This document shows, piece by piece, positions 25,639 to 33,703 of a stretch of DNA of 64,000 bases. Location of the stretch: the NCBI RefSeq assembly GCF_025231485.1, contig NZ_CP104003.1, forward strand, positions 1,240,001-1,304,000, in the 5' to 3' direction. The DNA comes from Salinirubellus salinus (GTDB lineage Archaea; Halobacteriota; Halobacteria; Halobacteriales; Haloarculaceae). The translations under genes were made by a program, and so were the position numbers. Numbering within the stretch: the stretch's first letter is position 1; the number at the start of each line of letters is the position of its first letter. The notes under the pieces were generated by a model. It worked only from the letters and a program-made list of their open reading frames with translations. It had not been told where the DNA came from and searched no databases.

Positions 25639-26511
25639 ATGCAGGGCCAGGCCGAGGCACCCGCCGCCGGCACGGTGTTGAACGCGCTCGCCAACGGCTT
25701 CGGGAGCGCGTTCGCCATCGACGCCTACACGACGGCGACGGTGACGCTCACCACCGACGGCGACGGGTACACCGGCGAGGTGGCCGAGGCCCCGGACGCC
25801 GACACGACGCTCGTCGAGCGGTGCGTGGCACTCGTCGTCTCCGAGTTCGGCACCGACGAGATGACGGGCGGGCACGTCCGCACCGAGAGCGAGGTGCCGA
25901 TGGCCGGCGGGCTGAAGTCCTCGTCGGCGGCGGCCAACGCGACCGTCCTGGCGACACTCGACGCACTCGGCGTCCCGGTGGGTGCCGGAGGTGCACTCGA
26001 CCGGGTCGACGCGTGCCGCCTCGGCGTGCGGGCAGCCCGCGACGCGGGCGTCACCGTGACCGGCGCGTTCGACGACGCCTCGGCCTCGATGCTCGGGGGC
26101 GTGACGGTGACGGACAACTCGGCGGACGAACTGCTCGCCCGCGACGAGGTGGACTGGGACGTGCTCGTCTACACGCCCGACGAGCGGGCGTTCTCCGCGG
26201 ACGCCGACGTCTCGCGGTGCGAGCGAATCGCCCCCGTCGCCGACGAGGTGCGCGAGATGGCGCTCGACGGGCGCTACGGCCGGGCGATGACGGTCAACGG
26301 TTTCGCGTTCTGCGCGGCGCTCGGCTTCCCGGCGGAGCCGATGGTCGAGGCGCTGCCCGACGTGGCGGGCGTCTCGCTGTCCGGTACGGGGCCGTCGTTC
26401 ACGGCGGTCGGCGAGCGCGACGTGCTGGAGCGGGTGCGGGCGGACTGGGCGGAACGAGAGGGACACACATGGCTCACGACGACACAGACAGAGGGGGCAC
26501 GGACGACATGA
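25639..26511 (+). CDS. Archaeal shikimate kinase (GHMP kinase family)
   Basis: This 290-residue GHMP-superfamily enzyme phosphorylates shikimate. It is unrelated to bacterial AroK. Motifs: AAGTVLNALANGFGSAFAID near the N-terminus, the GHMP ATP loop PMAGGLKSSSAAANA near residue 92, and the late SLSGTGPSFTAVGE glycine loop near residue 252. The stop overlaps the chorismate mutase ATG (ATGA), so two steps of aromatic amino-acid synthesis are coupled here. Confidence 0.94.
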   Translation: MQGQAEAPAAGTVLNALANGFGSAFAIDAYTTATVTLTTDGDGYTGEVAEAPDADTTLVERCVALVVSEFGTDEMTGGHVRTESEVPMAGGLKSSSAAANATVLATLDALGVPVGAGGALDRVDACRLGVRAARDAGVTVTGAFDDASASMLGGVTVTDNSADELLARDEVDWDVLVYTPDERAFSADADVSRCERIAPVADEVREMALDGRYGRAMTVNGFAFCAALGFPAEPMVEALPDVAGVSLSGTGPSFTAVGERDVLERVRADWAEREGHTWLTTTQTEGARTT

Positions 26512-26789
26512 CACTGGAAGAGTTGTCGCTGGACGAACTCCGCGACGAGATACGCAACATCGACCGCGAGATCGTCGAACTCATCGCGCAACGGACCTAC
26601 GTGGCCGAGTCCATCGCCGCGGTCAAGCGCGAGGAGGGCATCCCGACCACGGACGAGTCACAGGAGCAGGCCGTGATGGACCGCGCGGGCGAGAACGCCC
26701 AGCGCTTCGACGTGGACGACAACCTCGTGAAGGCCATCTTCCGGCTGCTCATCGAGTTGAACAAGGTCGAGCAGCGCGAGAGTAGGTAG
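26508..26789 (+). CDS. Chorismate mutase (AroQ type)
   Basis: This all-helical 93-residue AroQ-class enzyme turns chorismate into prephenate. Diagnostic residues: LRDEIRNIDREIVELIAQR near residue 10, YVAESIAAVK, and the C-terminal FRLLIELNKVEQRESR helix. Start is taken as the ATG at 26508, overlapping the shikimate kinase TGA by 4 nt. An in-frame ATG at 26469 would add 13 polar residues, and either is possible. TyrA, aroA and aroC are elsewhere in the window. Confidence 0.92.
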   Translation: MTLEELSLDELRDEIRNIDREIVELIAQRTYVAESIAAVKREEGIPTTDESQEQAVMDRAGENAQRFDVDDNLVKAIFRLLIELNKVEQRESR

Positions 26790-26876
26790 CATACACCATA
26801 CGTTGGCTGCGAGAGAAGAGCGACCACCCTCACGAGCAGCCGTATTCTTAACTCGGTTTCCCGTGACGTTCGTAGT

Positions 26877-27278
26877 ACGTTCCCAGAGTCTCTCAGTACC
26901 GAACGTCTCCGCCACGAGCGGCTCTGTCACGAGAACGTAGACGTGTTCGGATTCTATCGTATCTGTTCGACGGAAGACGGAATCCACGAGATAATCGAAT
27001 ACATGCCGTGGTCGCCGCACGAGACGGTGAACGAGACGAAGACGTTCATCGACGAGACCGAGCGTAAGTGGGACGCCCGAGAGAGCCTGAAATACATCAT
27101 TCGCCCGAAGGACGGTGAGGAGGGTTCGGGGGAGTTCGCCGGGGGAACCGGCCTCAAACTCGATTGGCGTCGCCGCACTGGAACGCAGTGAATCTGGCTC
27201 TGTAAACCGTTCTGGGGACGGGGGTATAACGGCGGGAGTGCCCTCGCCCTCATCGACCTCACGTTAGACCGACTCGAC
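26877..27278 (+). pseudogene. Decayed GNAT acetyltransferase (start codon lost, internal stop)
   Basis: The frame at 26877 reads TFPESLSTERLRHERLCHEN with ACG where the ATG should be. A TATA-like tattcttaac at 26843-26852 sits about 26 nt upstream of exactly that codon. The frame continues FYRICSTEDGIHEII, MPWSPHETVNETKTFIDE and AGGTGLKLDW, hits TGA at 27189, and then goes on with LCKPFWGRGY and ALALIDLTLDRLDL. These are haloarchaeal GNAT motifs in order. The C-terminal third is missing. A GTG at 26943 could make a short product, but no acetyl-CoA site remains intact. Confidence 0.75.
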
Positions 27279-27725
27279 CTCCTCCTCGATTCGCACACCC
27301 TGGTCGTCCCAGCGCAGGCCGTCGACGAACTCACCGAGACCACGTCCTACAACGACACTTCGGGTGAAGCGGCACAGGCCGTTCTCGACCGTCGCTCCTC
27401 GTTCGAGGTGCAGTCCGTCGAACTGGACGAGACGGTCCCACTGGACGACGGTGAGAACGCGGCGGTCACACTAGCGAACGAGGTAGAGCCCGTGCAACTG
27501 CTCTGTGACGAGCTCAATCGGCTCGCGCTCGTCCGCGCCTCGCTGGCCGAGACTCGTCTCGTGACGGCTCCGATTGTGCTCACCGCGCTGGTTCGAGACG
27601 ACGCGACCTCACCCGACGCTGCCGAGGCGTCCTTGACCGAGACGAGTGACGCGCGTAGCTGGTCCTCGAACTCCTACGTCAAGCGGGTGAAGTATACGCT
27701 TCGGCAGCAACGTGATGATGGATAG
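27279..27725 (+). pseudogene. PIN-domain toxin-like remnant fused in frame to the GNAT relic
   Basis: Directly after the GNAT relic, the same frame carries SHTLVVPAQAVDELTE, then LDDGENAAVTLANE, LLCDELNRLALVRASL and LVTAPIVLTALVRDD. This is the order of haloarchaeal PIN (VapC-like) proteins, with the acidic GE and CDE positions kept. The N-terminal strand carrying the first catalytic Asp is absent. The only start candidate inside is a GTG at 27408, giving 105 residues. No antitoxin gene is visible. The junction falls at a shared LDL stretch. Confidence 0.6.
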
Positions 27726-27956
27726 TAACGGGCCGTTCCGCTGGCTCTGTCGGGAACTGCAGTGGCACATAACGGTCGCGAACTGACTCCAGAGGAGTGT
27801 TCTGGCGCGGCAATCAAGCTTCCCACCAGTATCCGACAACGAGAACGGGTCTCTGTGTGACAACCAGTTGTTTCCTGCCTGCCAGCGGTAGGTGACTCGC
27901 ACCGGCTTACAGGTATCGAGAGCGACGCTGGTGTACTCGTCGGATGGAAAATCCAC
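27609..27956 (-). CDS. Unrecognised minus-strand ORF, possible gene remnant
   Basis: An open frame of 115 codons begins at a GTG at 27956 and reads DFPSDEYTSVALDTCKPVRV with moderately GC-rich third positions over its first half. A good TATA sequence on this strand (acatataaagatac, 27986-27998) is about 37 nt upstream. The second half overlaps the PIN remnant antisense and looks non-coding. No family recognised. It could be a remnant or chance. Confidence 0.25.
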   Translation of the reverse strand: MDFPSDEYTSVALDTCKPVRVTYRWQAGNNWLSHRDPFSLSDTGGKLDCRARTLLWSQFATVMCHCSSRQSQRNGPLLSIITLLPKRILHPLDVGVRGPATRVTRLGQGRLGSVG

Positions 27957-28255
27957 ATCAACTGGAGAAGGACCACTTCCGACCGTATCTTTATATGTGT
28001 GACACGTAACAGTTTTTTACAACCTGGGGGAGGGGGTGATTCGACCGCTCTGATTCGGTCCCGAGGCCCCCCGAACGGCTGCGGTCGACAGACGAAGCCC
28101 AATGTCGTCGGCTGCTCCCGTCAGCACCCAGAATATGGTTCCCACGTGCGCGAGCGGGAATCGAGCACGTCGGGAGACGAGTGATCAGGAATGAATCCAC
28201 CAACTGACGACGGGAGGGGCGAGGACGCCCCCCTGACCGACTGGCGAGCAGTGAG
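27726..28255. other. Low-GC intergenic stretch without a firm gene
   Basis: About 530 bases separate the PIN remnant from the surface protein. Visible are a TATA-like sequence at 27986-27998 and a T6 run followed by a G-rich run at about 28012-28036. The base composition is more AT-rich than the flanks. No transposase, tRNA or clear coding sequence was found here apart from the weak minus-strand ORF. Confidence 0.4.
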
Positions 28256-29458
28256 ATGACACGTAGCTGCTGGATGCACGGCCTCGTTTTGCTGACGCTC
28301 GTCGCTCTCGCCGTGTTCGGCGCGACCACGGCCGGCAGTGTGGGCGCGACGACCCACATGCTCGACGGCGGTGACGTGGGGTCGTCGCCCGCGGCCGCCA
28401 CGAGCAGCCACCCGGTCGCCAGGTGTTCGGTCTCGGATGCGAGCGTCCAGACCGGTGAATCGGTGACGCTCGACGCCTCGGCATCGGAGAATACCGACGA
28501 CTACCAGTACGACAAGTTCGGTGGCAGTTCGTTCGGTGAATTCACCACCCAGAGTTCACGCACGGTCTCGTACGCCGAACCGGGGACCTACGACCCGCGG
28601 GTGAAAGTGTGGTCCTACAGCGGTGGCGAGGACAGCGACATCGCGACCTGTGGCACGGTCACCGTGAGCGACCAAACACCCACGCCCACACCGACACCGA
28701 CGGCCACTCCAACTCCGGGACCGACTGCAGTCGCTCGATGTGCGGTGTCGGACACGAGCGTCCAGACCGGTGAATCGGTGACGGTCGACGCCTCGGCATC
28801 GGAGAACGCCGACGACTACCGGTACGACAAGTTCGGTGGCAGTTCGTTCGGTGAATTCACCACCCAGAGTTCGCGGACGGTCTCGTACGCCGAGCCGGGG
28901 ACCTACGACCCGCGGGTGAAAGTGTGGTCCTACAGCGGTGGCGAGGACAGCGACATCGCGACCTGCGCCACGGTCACCGTGAGTGACCCGACACCGACGC
29001 CAACGCCGACGGTCACGGCCACCCCGACACCGACGCCAATGCCGACGGCCACCCCCACCCCGACACCGACGCCAATGCCGACGGCCACCCCCACCCCGAC
29101 ACCGACGCCAATGCCGACGGTCACCCCCACCCCGACACCGACGCCAATGCCGACGGTCACCCCCACCCCGACACCGACGCCAATGCCGACGGTCACCCCC
29201 ACCCCGACACCAACGCCAATGCCGACGGTCACCCCCACCCCGACACCAACGCCAATGCCGACGGTCACCCCCACCCCGACACCAACGCCAATGCCGACGG
29301 TCACCCCCACCCCGACACCAACGCCAACGCCGAGACTTGATTCCATTTCAGATCCGACGGTACCCACGACGGGGAACGACGGTCCTGGATTCGGAGCTCT
29401 GGAGCTCTACCTGGCACTCGTCCTGATGACATTGGTCGCGATTCGGAGGAGAACCTGA
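28256..29458 (+). CDS. Secreted surface protein: two PKD-like modules, Thr/Pro stalk, PGF-CTERM anchor
   Basis: This 400-residue exported protein has a hydrophobic signal segment at residues about 9-27, then two nearly identical modules (about 55-140 and 158-245), each with a [17 protein letters not shown] start, a [22 protein letters not shown] core and a Cys pair. A Thr/Pro stalk of repeated [10 protein letters not shown] units follows. The end is PGFG, a hydrophobic helix and RRRT, the PGF-CTERM signal processed by archaeosortase A and exchanged for a lipid anchor. The stalk is probably glycosylated. It lies in the accessory patch. Confidence 0.85.
   Translation: MTRSCWMHGLVLLTLVALAVFGATTAGSVGATTHMLDGGDVGSSPAAATSSHPVARCSVSDASVQTGESVTLDASASENTDDYQYDKFGGSSFGEFTTQSSRTVSYAEPGTYDPRVKVWSYSGGEDSDIATCGTVTVSDQTPTPTPTPTATPTPGPTAVARCAVSDTSVQTGESVTVDASASENADDYRYDKFGGSSFGEFTTQSSRTVSYAEPGTYDPRVKVWSYSGGEDSDIATCATVTVSDPTPTPTPTVTATPTPTPMPTATPTPTPTPMPTATPTPTPTPMPTVTPTPTPTPMPTVTPTPTPTPMPTVTPTPTPTPMPTVTPTPTPTPMPTVTPTPTPTPMPTVTPTPTPTPTPRLDSISDPTVPTTGNDGPGFGALELYLALVLMTLVAIRRRT
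28990..29333 (+). repeat. 36-bp tandem repeat encoding the Thr/Pro stalk
   Basis: The unit ccgacaccgacgccaatg plus 18 more bases recurs with exact 36-base spacing. ATG triplets marking it occur from 29039 to 29291 (eight copies). Early copies carry gcc or gtc at one Ala/Val codon and 'ccgacgcc', and late copies carry 'ccaacgcc', so blocks were duplicated. Since 36 is a multiple of three, copy-number change would lengthen or shorten the stalk without a frameshift. Confidence 0.9.
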
Positions 29459-29639
29459 GAGACCCGTACAAGGCTGAGGTCCGTCCATCTGCCAGTAGTA
29501 GAAGAAGACAGCGTACCACCTTCCGTTCGATTCGGTCGGTCGGAACGCCTACTGTGCTGCACTCGCGCCGTGTATGCAGCAGTGCCTTCGGCAACTCCTC
29601 GACTTTTATCAGGATCGGGCTGACCGATTCGAGGCCGTG

Positions 29640-30380
29640 TCAACGGACACGTGGCGAAGCGCGGACGACGAGTGCCTGCGGCGTCCGGAGAGCGGCGGTG
29701 TATCGCTCGGGATTTACATCCTCGTATGCCTCCATGGGCGTTGGTTCGCTGAACTCGTCGAGTGTGAATCCAGTTTCCAAGAAGGGCCGGACGATCGCCG
29801 ACATCGGTCGGTAGTACGACGGAAGCTCCGCAACTCCCCAGTCGGCGACCTTTTCGATTCGATTGGCGTATCTCTCGATATTCCAGTGCTCGCGCTGGTA
29901 CGCCGGGTGAATCGTGGCGACGGCGAGCGATCCGTCACCTCGGAGCACGCGACGAAACGACTCAAACACCGGCCGCCACTCGGCGATGTGGCTCAACACG
30001 AGGTTCGCGACGACGACGTGGAACGCGTCGTCCTCGAAGGGAAGCCCTTCCGAAATGTCGCCGACCTCGAACTGGCCGTCCGGGTGCCGGTCGCGGGCCC
30101 GTTCGATCGCCTCCGCACTGACGTCTAGGCCGGTAACAGTCGCGCCACGTTGCCGGTAGAACTCGACGTGGTCCCCCCGACCACATCCCGCGATAAGTAC
30201 GTCAGTATCGTGGACGTCGGGGAGGCACTCGCGCAATCCGGGCCAAGAGTAGTAGGACTGGAAGTGGCTGTCACCCCACGGACTCACCGATAGCGGCAAA
30301 TCCTCGACAGCCGCGCTAGCGAGTTCATCGTATCCATCGTCCACAGAGGGGATCACACCGTCGGAACCGTCCTCTGCCAT
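29640..30380 (-). CDS. Class I SAM-dependent methyltransferase
   Basis: This 246-residue protein has SAM motif I DVLIAGCGRGDHVEFY near residue 75, GLDVSAEAIERARDRHP, FEVGDISEGLPFEDDAF and ANLVLSHIAEW. The later QREHWNIERYANR segment and the C-terminal YTAALRTPQALVVRA fit Methyltransf_11-type enzymes acting on small molecules. No partner gene indicates a substrate. Base composition is lower in GC than the housekeeping flanks. A TATA box is about 28 nt upstream of the ATG at 30380. Confidence 0.88.
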   Translation of the reverse strand: MAEDGSDGVIPSVDDGYDELASAAVEDLPLSVSPWGDSHFQSYYSWPGLRECLPDVHDTDVLIAGCGRGDHVEFYRQRGATVTGLDVSAEAIERARDRHPDGQFEVGDISEGLPFEDDAFHVVVANLVLSHIAEWRPVFESFRRVLRGDGSLAVATIHPAYQREHWNIERYANRIEKVADWGVAELPSYYRPMSAIVRPFLETGFTLDEFSEPTPMEAYEDVNPERYTAALRTPQALVVRASPRVR

Positions 30381-30404
30381 TGCTGCGCGTCTTCTGGTCG
30401 TGTT

Positions 30405-30417
30405 GTGAAATACTTTC
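30405..30417 (-). promoter_or_regulatory. TATA box for the solitary methyltransferase
   Basis: On the minus strand, gaaagtatttcac lies about 25-37 nt before the ATG at 30380. The remainder of the 30381-30621 spacer shows no gene. Confidence 0.45.
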
Positions 30418-30621
30418 TACTCACCGCTGACGTTGCGACGAGAGTGGGCATGGCCGGATAAGAGATCGTGATGACCGATTCGCGCCCTCTATTCAGCACG
30501 CACGCTGAGTCTCGTAGCAATCTGAAGGATTCGATGGAGCCGTTGATGATGGTGTTATAGTCGAAACCGGAAGCGAGTGTCAGCATTGATCCACTTTCCC
30601 GCCGTGCTCCCGGACGACACG

Positions 30622-31458
30622 ATGACTCCCACGCTCCCCCCGGCGTCCCGAGTCGGTCGAACGGCGCTCACCGTCGCCGACCTCGGCACCCAGACCGACT
30701 TCTACCGCGACGTGGTCGGTCTCGCGGTACTGGAACGTTCGAGCGAGTGGGCCGTCCTCGGTGCCGACGACGTCGAACTGCTCGTCCTCGAGTCGGCCCC
30801 CGACGCGGGCGAGCGGCACTCGAGGGCCGCCGGCCTCTACCACAACGCGTTCCGCGTCCCCACGCGAGCGGCGCTCGGAGACGCGCTCGGCCGAATCCGC
30901 GGCCACTGGCAGTTGAGTGGGGCCTCCGACCACCTCGTCAGCGAGGCGCTCTACCTGACCGACCCGGAGGGGAACGGGGTCGAGATGTACCGGGACCGCT
31001 CCCGCACCGAGTGGCCCGACGCCCCCGAGGGGCAGGTACGGATGGCGACGGACCCGCTGGACCTCGAGTCGCTGGCGGCCGACGCCGCCGGCGAGGGCGC
31101 CGCGCCCGCCGGTACGGACGTGGGCCACGTCCACCTCGAGGTGGCCGACCTCGCCACGTTCCGGTCGTTCTGGGTCGACACCGTCGGCTTCCGAGAGACG
31201 ACCACCTACCCCGGCGCGTCGTTCGTCGCCGCCGGGGACTACCACCACCACCTCGCGGGCAACGTCTGGCACGACCGCTCGGGGGAGGCGGGTGGCCGGG
31301 GACTGTCGTGGTTCGAGGTCGTGGTCCCGGGGGCCGACGCGCTGGCGGCCCTCCGTGACCGAGTGGCCGCGACCGACGCGGCGGTCACCTCGACCGACAC
31401 CGGGTTCGAGACGGCCGACCACGACGGCATCCGGGTCCGGTTCCGTGTCGAGGCCTGA
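30622..31458 (+). CDS. Two-module VOC (glyoxalase/dioxygenase superfamily) protein
   Basis: This 278-residue protein carries two vicinal-oxygen-chelate modules, as in CatE-type extradiol dioxygenases. Module 1 starts RTALTVADLGTQTDFYRDVVGL near residue 15, with Thr where a metal His is usual. Module 2 starts HVHLEVADLATFRSFWVDTVGF near residue 170, with HHHLAGNVW and a late Glu in SWFEVVVPG giving a His-His-Glu metal site. Chemistry cannot be told. The ATG at 30622 (MTPTLPPASRVG) is chosen, and 15 upstream codons look non-family. Confidence 0.88.
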   Translation: MTPTLPPASRVGRTALTVADLGTQTDFYRDVVGLAVLERSSEWAVLGADDVELLVLESAPDAGERHSRAAGLYHNAFRVPTRAALGDALGRIRGHWQLSGASDHLVSEALYLTDPEGNGVEMYRDRSRTEWPDAPEGQVRMATDPLDLESLAADAAGEGAAPAGTDVGHVHLEVADLATFRSFWVDTVGFRETTTYPGASFVAAGDYHHHLAGNVWHDRSGEAGGRGLSWFEVVVPGADALAALRDRVAATDAAVTSTDTGFETADHDGIRVRFRVEA

Positions 31459-31784
31459 CCCACCGACTCGGTAGCGCGGCACAGCAACGCTGGGAGGAAT
31501 CGGTCGAGCCGGGCCAGTGTGCTCGACGTGACCGCGGAACCGGTCGAACGCACTCGCGTGGTCGACGGCGTGGCCGTCCCCGGGACCGAGTTCGACTCGG
31601 GCGTCGGGGGGGAGGGGTGGGAGGGCACCCCGCCGGCGAACGACACGGACGTGAACGTCGACTACGTCCCAGACCACCACTCGAAGCGGTGCCGAGCGGG
31701 ACGCGGCCTCCACCACGACGGTGTGACGACGACCCCGCCACGCACCACCCCGAGATACTTGTCGTCCGGCGCGAAGGTCCGACC
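31459..31784 (+). other. Spacer with a weak coding-like stretch
   Basis: Within this 326-base spacer, an open frame from a GTG at 31519 to TGA at 31786-31788 has high third-position GC and reads EFDSGVGGEGWEGTPPANDT and DVNVDYVPDHHSKRC. Its end overlaps the GTG start of the next gene by 4 nt, but a TATA-like gagatactt at about 31761 suits that gene better as a leaderless start. It may be a gene remnant. Nothing else was seen here. Confidence 0.25.
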
Positions 31785-32306
31785 GTGAACGTCAGGTCCG
31801 CCCGTCCGGAGGACGCCGCACGCGTAGCCACCGTCTCGCGGACCTCCTGCGAGGCGGTCTACGAGGGGATGCTGGCCGACGAGGCGCTCCTCGAGGCGGT
31901 CCGTGACCCCGCGTTCCCGGCCGAACTCCGGACGTGGCTGGAGCGGCTGCCGCTGCCGGGGGTCGCCTACCTCCTCGCTGAACGCGACGACGAGGTGGTC
32001 GGCTTCGCGCAGTACCTCTGGTCACCCGCGAACACCGAGCCGTTCGTCGGCGAGGACGAGGCGCTACTCCACTCGCTCTACGCCCACCCAGACCACTGGG
32101 GGACGGGAGTGGGGACGGTGCTGGTCGACGCCGGCCGCGAGCGACTCCCCGACGACCGCCGCACGCTCCGGCTCGGCGTCCTGAAGCCAAACGAGGTTGG
32201 CGTCGGCTTCTACGAGTCCTACGGGTTCGAGCGGACCGGCGAGGCCGTCGTGGAGACGATGGGCGGCGCGTACGACTGCTGGGTCTACTCCCTCGGACTC
32301 GACTAG
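31785..32306 (+). CDS. GNAT family N-acetyltransferase
   Basis: This 173-residue protein begins at a GTG (VNVRSARPEDAARVATVSRTSC). GNAT marks: EVVGFAQYLW, the LLHSLYAHPDHWGTGVGTVLVDAG acetyl-CoA loop near residue 95 with Q/R-x-x-G-x-G/A-like spacing, and the end FYESYGFERTGEAVVE. The substrate is unknown. The stop overlaps the stop of the convergent Tat-exported protein by 4 bases. Confidence 0.88.
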   Translation: MNVRSARPEDAARVATVSRTSCEAVYEGMLADEALLEAVRDPAFPAELRTWLERLPLPGVAYLLAERDDEVVGFAQYLWSPANTEPFVGEDEALLHSLYAHPDHWGTGVGTVLVDAGRERLPDDRRTLRLGVLKPNEVGVGFYESYGFERTGEAVVETMGGAYDCWVYSLGLD

Positions 32307-32800
32307 GGGACCCGGACCGCACGCGCGCTGCTCGGGAGGTAGAGCAGGTCGACCGACGTCCCGAGCGAGAGGTCGTTGAACGCGCCGCGACCGACCCTCG
32401 GGGTGCTACAGCGGGCGTTCGGACACCGGTGGCCGACGTGGTAGGTCAGGTTCTCGAACTCGGCTGCGAGGTCGCGGTGGAGCGTGTCGGGCACGCGGTA
32501 CGGGTCGTCGACGCTGGACCCGCCCTCGAGTCTGCCCTCGGCGGCTTCGTGGACCTGCGGCTCGTCCGGCCCGTCGTCGTCGAGTTCGTGGTAGAAGAGG
32601 CTCACCGAGTAGCGCCGGCCGTCCTCGCGTGTCTCGATGGCACCCACGTTGCGGACGACCACCTCGCCGTGCTTCGCGGCCGCCTTGGAGGCGGCGTAGG
32701 TAGCGACGGCCCCGCCGACCACGAGGCCACCGGCGGTGCCACGTCTCAGGAGCGCGCGTCTCGTGACCTGCGGTCGCTGCGGTGGAGGGCTGTCGGGCAT
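32303..32800 (-). CDS. Tat-exported hypothetical protein
   Basis: This 165-residue protein has a twin-arginine signal (TRRALLRRGTAGGLVVGGAVATYAA, residues about 13-37), then a domain rich in strands with YSVSLFYHELDDDG. A C-terminal HRCPNARCSTPR segment may bind metal or form a disulfide. No Ala-x-Ala-Cys lipobox is seen, so it may be released or membrane-anchored by the signal helix. Function is unknown. It lies 41 bases downstream of surE on the same strand. Confidence 0.75.
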   Translation of the reverse strand: MPDSPPPQRPQVTRRALLRRGTAGGLVVGGAVATYAASKAAAKHGEVVVRNVGAIETREDGRRYSVSLFYHELDDDGPDEPQVHEAAEGRLEGGSSVDDPYRVPDTLHRDLAAEFENLTYHVGHRCPNARCSTPRVGRGAFNDLSLGTSVDLLYLPSSARAVRVP

Positions 32801-32841
32801 CGTCCGAACTCCCGCTCCCGCCCTGAAGTGTCTGTCGGCAG

Positions 32842-33627
32842 TCAGTCGGCGATGTCGGGGTACGTCTGGGCGAGCGCGTCGAGTGCCTCGTGGCGCTCCG
32901 TGGTGTGTGGGGCCGTGAGTGGCGAGACGCTGACGGTCCCGTCGACCACAGCGTAGCGGTCGGTCCCCTCGGGGTCCGCGATGTCGCCGGTCGCCATCCG
33001 CTCCCAGATGTGGTCGACGATGCGGACGCCATCCTCGGTCCGCTCGGCGTCGATGTCGTAGACGTGTGAGGGACGGGTGATCTCCATCGGAGCGTGGCCC
33101 TCCTCGGGTGGGAGCGGCGCGTTCACGTTCAGGTAGTCGGCACGCTCGAAGACCCCGGCGCCGAACGCGTGGTTGACGAGGTACTTGGCGGCACGGGCGG
33201 CCTCGCCGTACTCCTCGATGCCGGGGTCGAACGACTGGTAGTGGCCCTCGGTGCCGGGGAAGTAGAGCGAGACGGCCATCGCGGGGATGCCGAAGAAGGC
33301 GGCCTCGACGGCGGCCGAGACGGTCCCCGAGCGTCCGAGGACGTAGTGCCCGAGGTTGGCTCCCCGGTTACAGCCGGCGACGACGAGGTCCGGGTCCAGC
33401 GAGAGGGCACCCACGCCGGCGACGACGCAGTCCGTGGGGGTCCCGGTCACGGAGTATCCGAGTTCGTGTTTCTCGAGCGTGACCGTACTCGACATCTGTC
33501 GCCCCACGGCACTCTGGTCCTCGGCAGGCGCGACGGCGGTCACCTCGGCCAGTTCCGAGAGCGAATCGTACAGCGCCCGCAGGCCGGTGGCGTCGATGCC
33601 GTCGTCGTTCGTCAGCAGGATATCCAT
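32842..33627 (-). CDS. surE: 5'/3'-nucleotidase SurE
   Basis: This 261-residue SurE removes phosphates from nucleoside monophosphates. The N-terminus MDILLTNDDGIDATGLRAL holds the metal-binding Asp pair. Further signs are Ser in QSAVGRQMSST, GCNRGANLGHYVLGRSGTVSAAVEAAF near residue 85 with the Asn metal ligand, and FGIPAMAVSL. The start ATG is at 33627. The gene is followed by a Tat protein and preceded by the Rsm22-like gene on the same strand. Confidence 0.95.
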   Translation of the reverse strand: MDILLTNDDGIDATGLRALYDSLSELAEVTAVAPAEDQSAVGRQMSSTVTLEKHELGYSVTGTPTDCVVAGVGALSLDPDLVVAGCNRGANLGHYVLGRSGTVSAAVEAAFFGIPAMAVSLYFPGTEGHYQSFDPGIEEYGEAARAAKYLVNHAFGAGVFERADYLNVNAPLPPEEGHAPMEITRPSHVYDIDAERTEDGVRIVDHIWERMATGDIADPEGTDRYAVVDGTVSVSPLTAPHTTERHEALDALAQTYPDIAD

Positions 33628-33703
33628 ACCGCAGGTGCGGCCGACGGGCGCAAAAACCCCACCGCTCGTCGGGGGTCCACCGAGGGCAGGGGGTGGTGAC
33701 CGC

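Noticed and set aside
28983-29334. Regular 36-bp repeats considered as a CRISPR array
   Set aside because: Units are contiguous with no spacers, lie inside a coding sequence in frame and encode the Thr/Pro stalk. No cas gene is nearby.
29574-30128. 184-codon plus-strand frame starting MQQCLRQLLDFYQD
   Set aside because: Most of it is antisense to the methyltransferase at 29640-30380, which has complete motifs. Only the first 20 codons are free and show no family.
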